Shown: positions 5,797 through 6,001 of the stretch, one piece after another
Position numbering within the stretch: position 1 is the stretch's first letter
How the letters are laid out: every line of letters begins with the position of its first letter
Origin: Gammaproteobacteria bacterium
Lineage (GTDB): Bacteria; Pseudomonadota; Gammaproteobacteria; Arenicellales; Poriferihabitantaceae
Direction: 5' to 3'
NCBI GenBank assembly: GCA_009839585.1
Contig: VXPI01000249.1
Span: 1-6,001, forward strand
DNA length: 6,001 bases
Notes under the pieces: model-generated
The model's input: only the letters and a program-made list of their open reading frames with translations
Told to the model about the DNA's origin: nothing
Database searches by the model: none
Position numbers and translations under genes: made by a program

Positions 5797-5802
5797 CCTC
5801 CT
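5797..5802 (-). promoter_or_regulatory. Consensus Shine-Dalgarno of the operon's first gene
   Basis: AGGAGG on the minus strand lies five bases upstream of the ATG at 5791. It is the only full-consensus ribosome site in the window and fixes the start of the ubiquitin-like gene, whose 54-residue frame is otherwise short enough to be overlooked. Confidence 0.85.
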
Positions 5803-5821
5803 AGGCGTTCAGTAAATAGGT

Positions 5822-5827
5822 ATTGTA
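5822..5827 (-). promoter_or_regulatory. Candidate -10 box for the conjugation operon
   Basis: The minus strand reads TACAAT, one mismatch from TATAAT. It lies 30 bases upstream of the ATG and would give a leader of roughly 25 bases carrying the AGGAGG. The -35 position at 17-base spacing reads AAGCAA, a poor match, so the promoter may be weak or activator-dependent. Expression could also come from further upstream, outside the window. Confidence 0.4.
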
Positions 5828-5832
5828 CTACA

Positions 5833-5872
5833 GTTCTAATCAGGTTGCTTTCGCTACGGTGTGTCCTAATCC
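5833..5872 (-). repeat. Paired direct repeat at the operon promoter
   Basis: TGATTAGAAC (5833-5842) and GGATTAGGAC (5863-5872) on the minus strand match at 8 of 10 bases and are exactly 30 bases apart, about three helical turns. One copy lies inside the -10/-35 spacer of the candidate promoter and the other just upstream, a geometry compatible with a regulator binding both. Chance is not excluded. Confidence 0.35.
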
Positions 5873-5992
5873 ATAAATAGAGCAGTCCGTGTCAGGTGCG
5901 AAATCTTGTTCGCCGTGAGTTTCAGCCCCGAAGCCGGAATCACCCGCTGGGTGAAACTTCAGAACTCTCAAAAACCACGTCATGCAGGGCAT
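5840..5992 (-). CDS. Weak short ORF upstream of the operon (50 aa), function unknown
   Basis: An ATG at 5992 opens a 50-codon frame starting MPCMTWFLRVLKFHPAGD and ending at 5840, about 50 bases before the operon's first ATG. I see no good Shine-Dalgarno, no membrane segment and no domain I can name. The same bases on the plus strand form an open frame from 5870 that runs off the window edge (including SPEAGITRWVKLQNS), so at most one is real. It overlaps the inverted repeats and the upstream promoter repeat. It may be a genuine small gene, part of a degraded mobile or repeat element, or chance. Confidence 0.2.
   Translation of the reverse strand: MPCMTWFLRVLKFHPAGDSGFGAETHGEQDFAPDTDCSIYGLGHTVAKAT
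5918..5958. repeat. Overlapping, mutually exclusive inverted repeats upstream of the operon
   Basis: AGTTTCA (5918-5924) pairs with TGAAACT (5952-5958) over a 27-base loop. A compact hairpin, TCACCC-GCT-GGGTGA (5940-5954), uses part of the same right arm, so both cannot form at once. No T-run follows on either strand, so this is not a typical terminator. It might be an operator, an attenuator-like element or the end of a repeat element. Confidence 0.5.
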
Positions 5993-6001
5993 TCAACGTA
6001 T

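Larger units (their letters stand above)
1535..6001. mobile_element. Distal part of a tRNA-Phe-integrated genomic island
   Basis: The island is inferred from the tRNA-Phe 3' remnant at its left edge and from the accessory content that begins directly after it (ubiquitin-like conjugation genes, ATPase and PIN nuclease), next to an ordinary nucleotidase gene. It continues past the right edge. No integrase, excisionase or intact tRNA-Phe is visible here; these would be expected near the other end. The outer boundary and the element type (integrative plasmid, prophage remnant or defence island) cannot be determined from this window. Confidence 0.7.

Noticed and set aside
1..6001. CRISPR array or integron attC cassette array
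   Set aside because: No regularly spaced repeats or attC-type core sites were found; the only exact tandem repeat is the two-copy 13-mer at 1640-1665.

Overview
The window appears to come from a Gram-negative proteobacterium, most likely gammaproteobacterial. The reasons are a secreted 5'-nucleotidase with a Sec-type signal peptide and a tRNA-Phe 3' end of the usual proteobacterial form. The sequence does not settle the species. Every gene I support lies on the minus strand, so the natural reading order runs from high to low coordinates.

Positions 1-1390 hold chromosomal sequence: a 5'-nucleotidase of the UshA/CD73 family whose 3' end is cut by the window edge. Positions 1391-1706 hold its promoter region and, at 1535-1579, the 3' portion of a tRNA-Phe gene (anticodon loop, variable loop, T-arm, acceptor strand and CCA) with no 5' half. 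This is the usual footprint of a tyrosine-recombinase island integrated into the 3' end of a tRNA gene. I read it as the distal end of such an island, which then extends rightwards past 6001, with the intact tRNA-Phe expected beyond the window.

Positions 1707-5791 carry a compact five-gene operon inside the island. In transcription order it encodes a tandem ubiquitin-like (beta-grasp) protein, an E2/UBC-fold protein, a JAB(JAMM)-E1 fusion, an AAA/ABC-type ATPase of the OLD/SMC-like group, and a PIN-like nuclease. The first four genes are joined by stop/start overlaps (GTGA, TTGA, TGATG), and the ATPase and PIN genes are 13 bases apart. The first three genes make up a ubiquitin-like tagging pathway: activation by E1, transfer by E2, and trimming or removal by JAMM. 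The ATPase and PIN genes look like a sensor/effector pair. An anti-phage or anti-plasmid role is inferred from the composition and the island setting.

Two features stand out. First, neither the E2-like protein nor the crossover-loop region of the E1 has a cysteine where the canonical thioester cysteine belongs, so the pathway should be mechanistically unusual. Second, the ubiquitin-like gene is split by a run of nine A residues. Removing one A joins two frames into a 160-residue protein with two beta-grasp domains, both ending in an HSG motif. This could be transcriptional slippage, phase variation or a sequencing error.

Positions 5792-6001 hold a strong Shine-Dalgarno, a candidate promoter, paired direct repeats, overlapping inverted repeats and only weak short ORFs.
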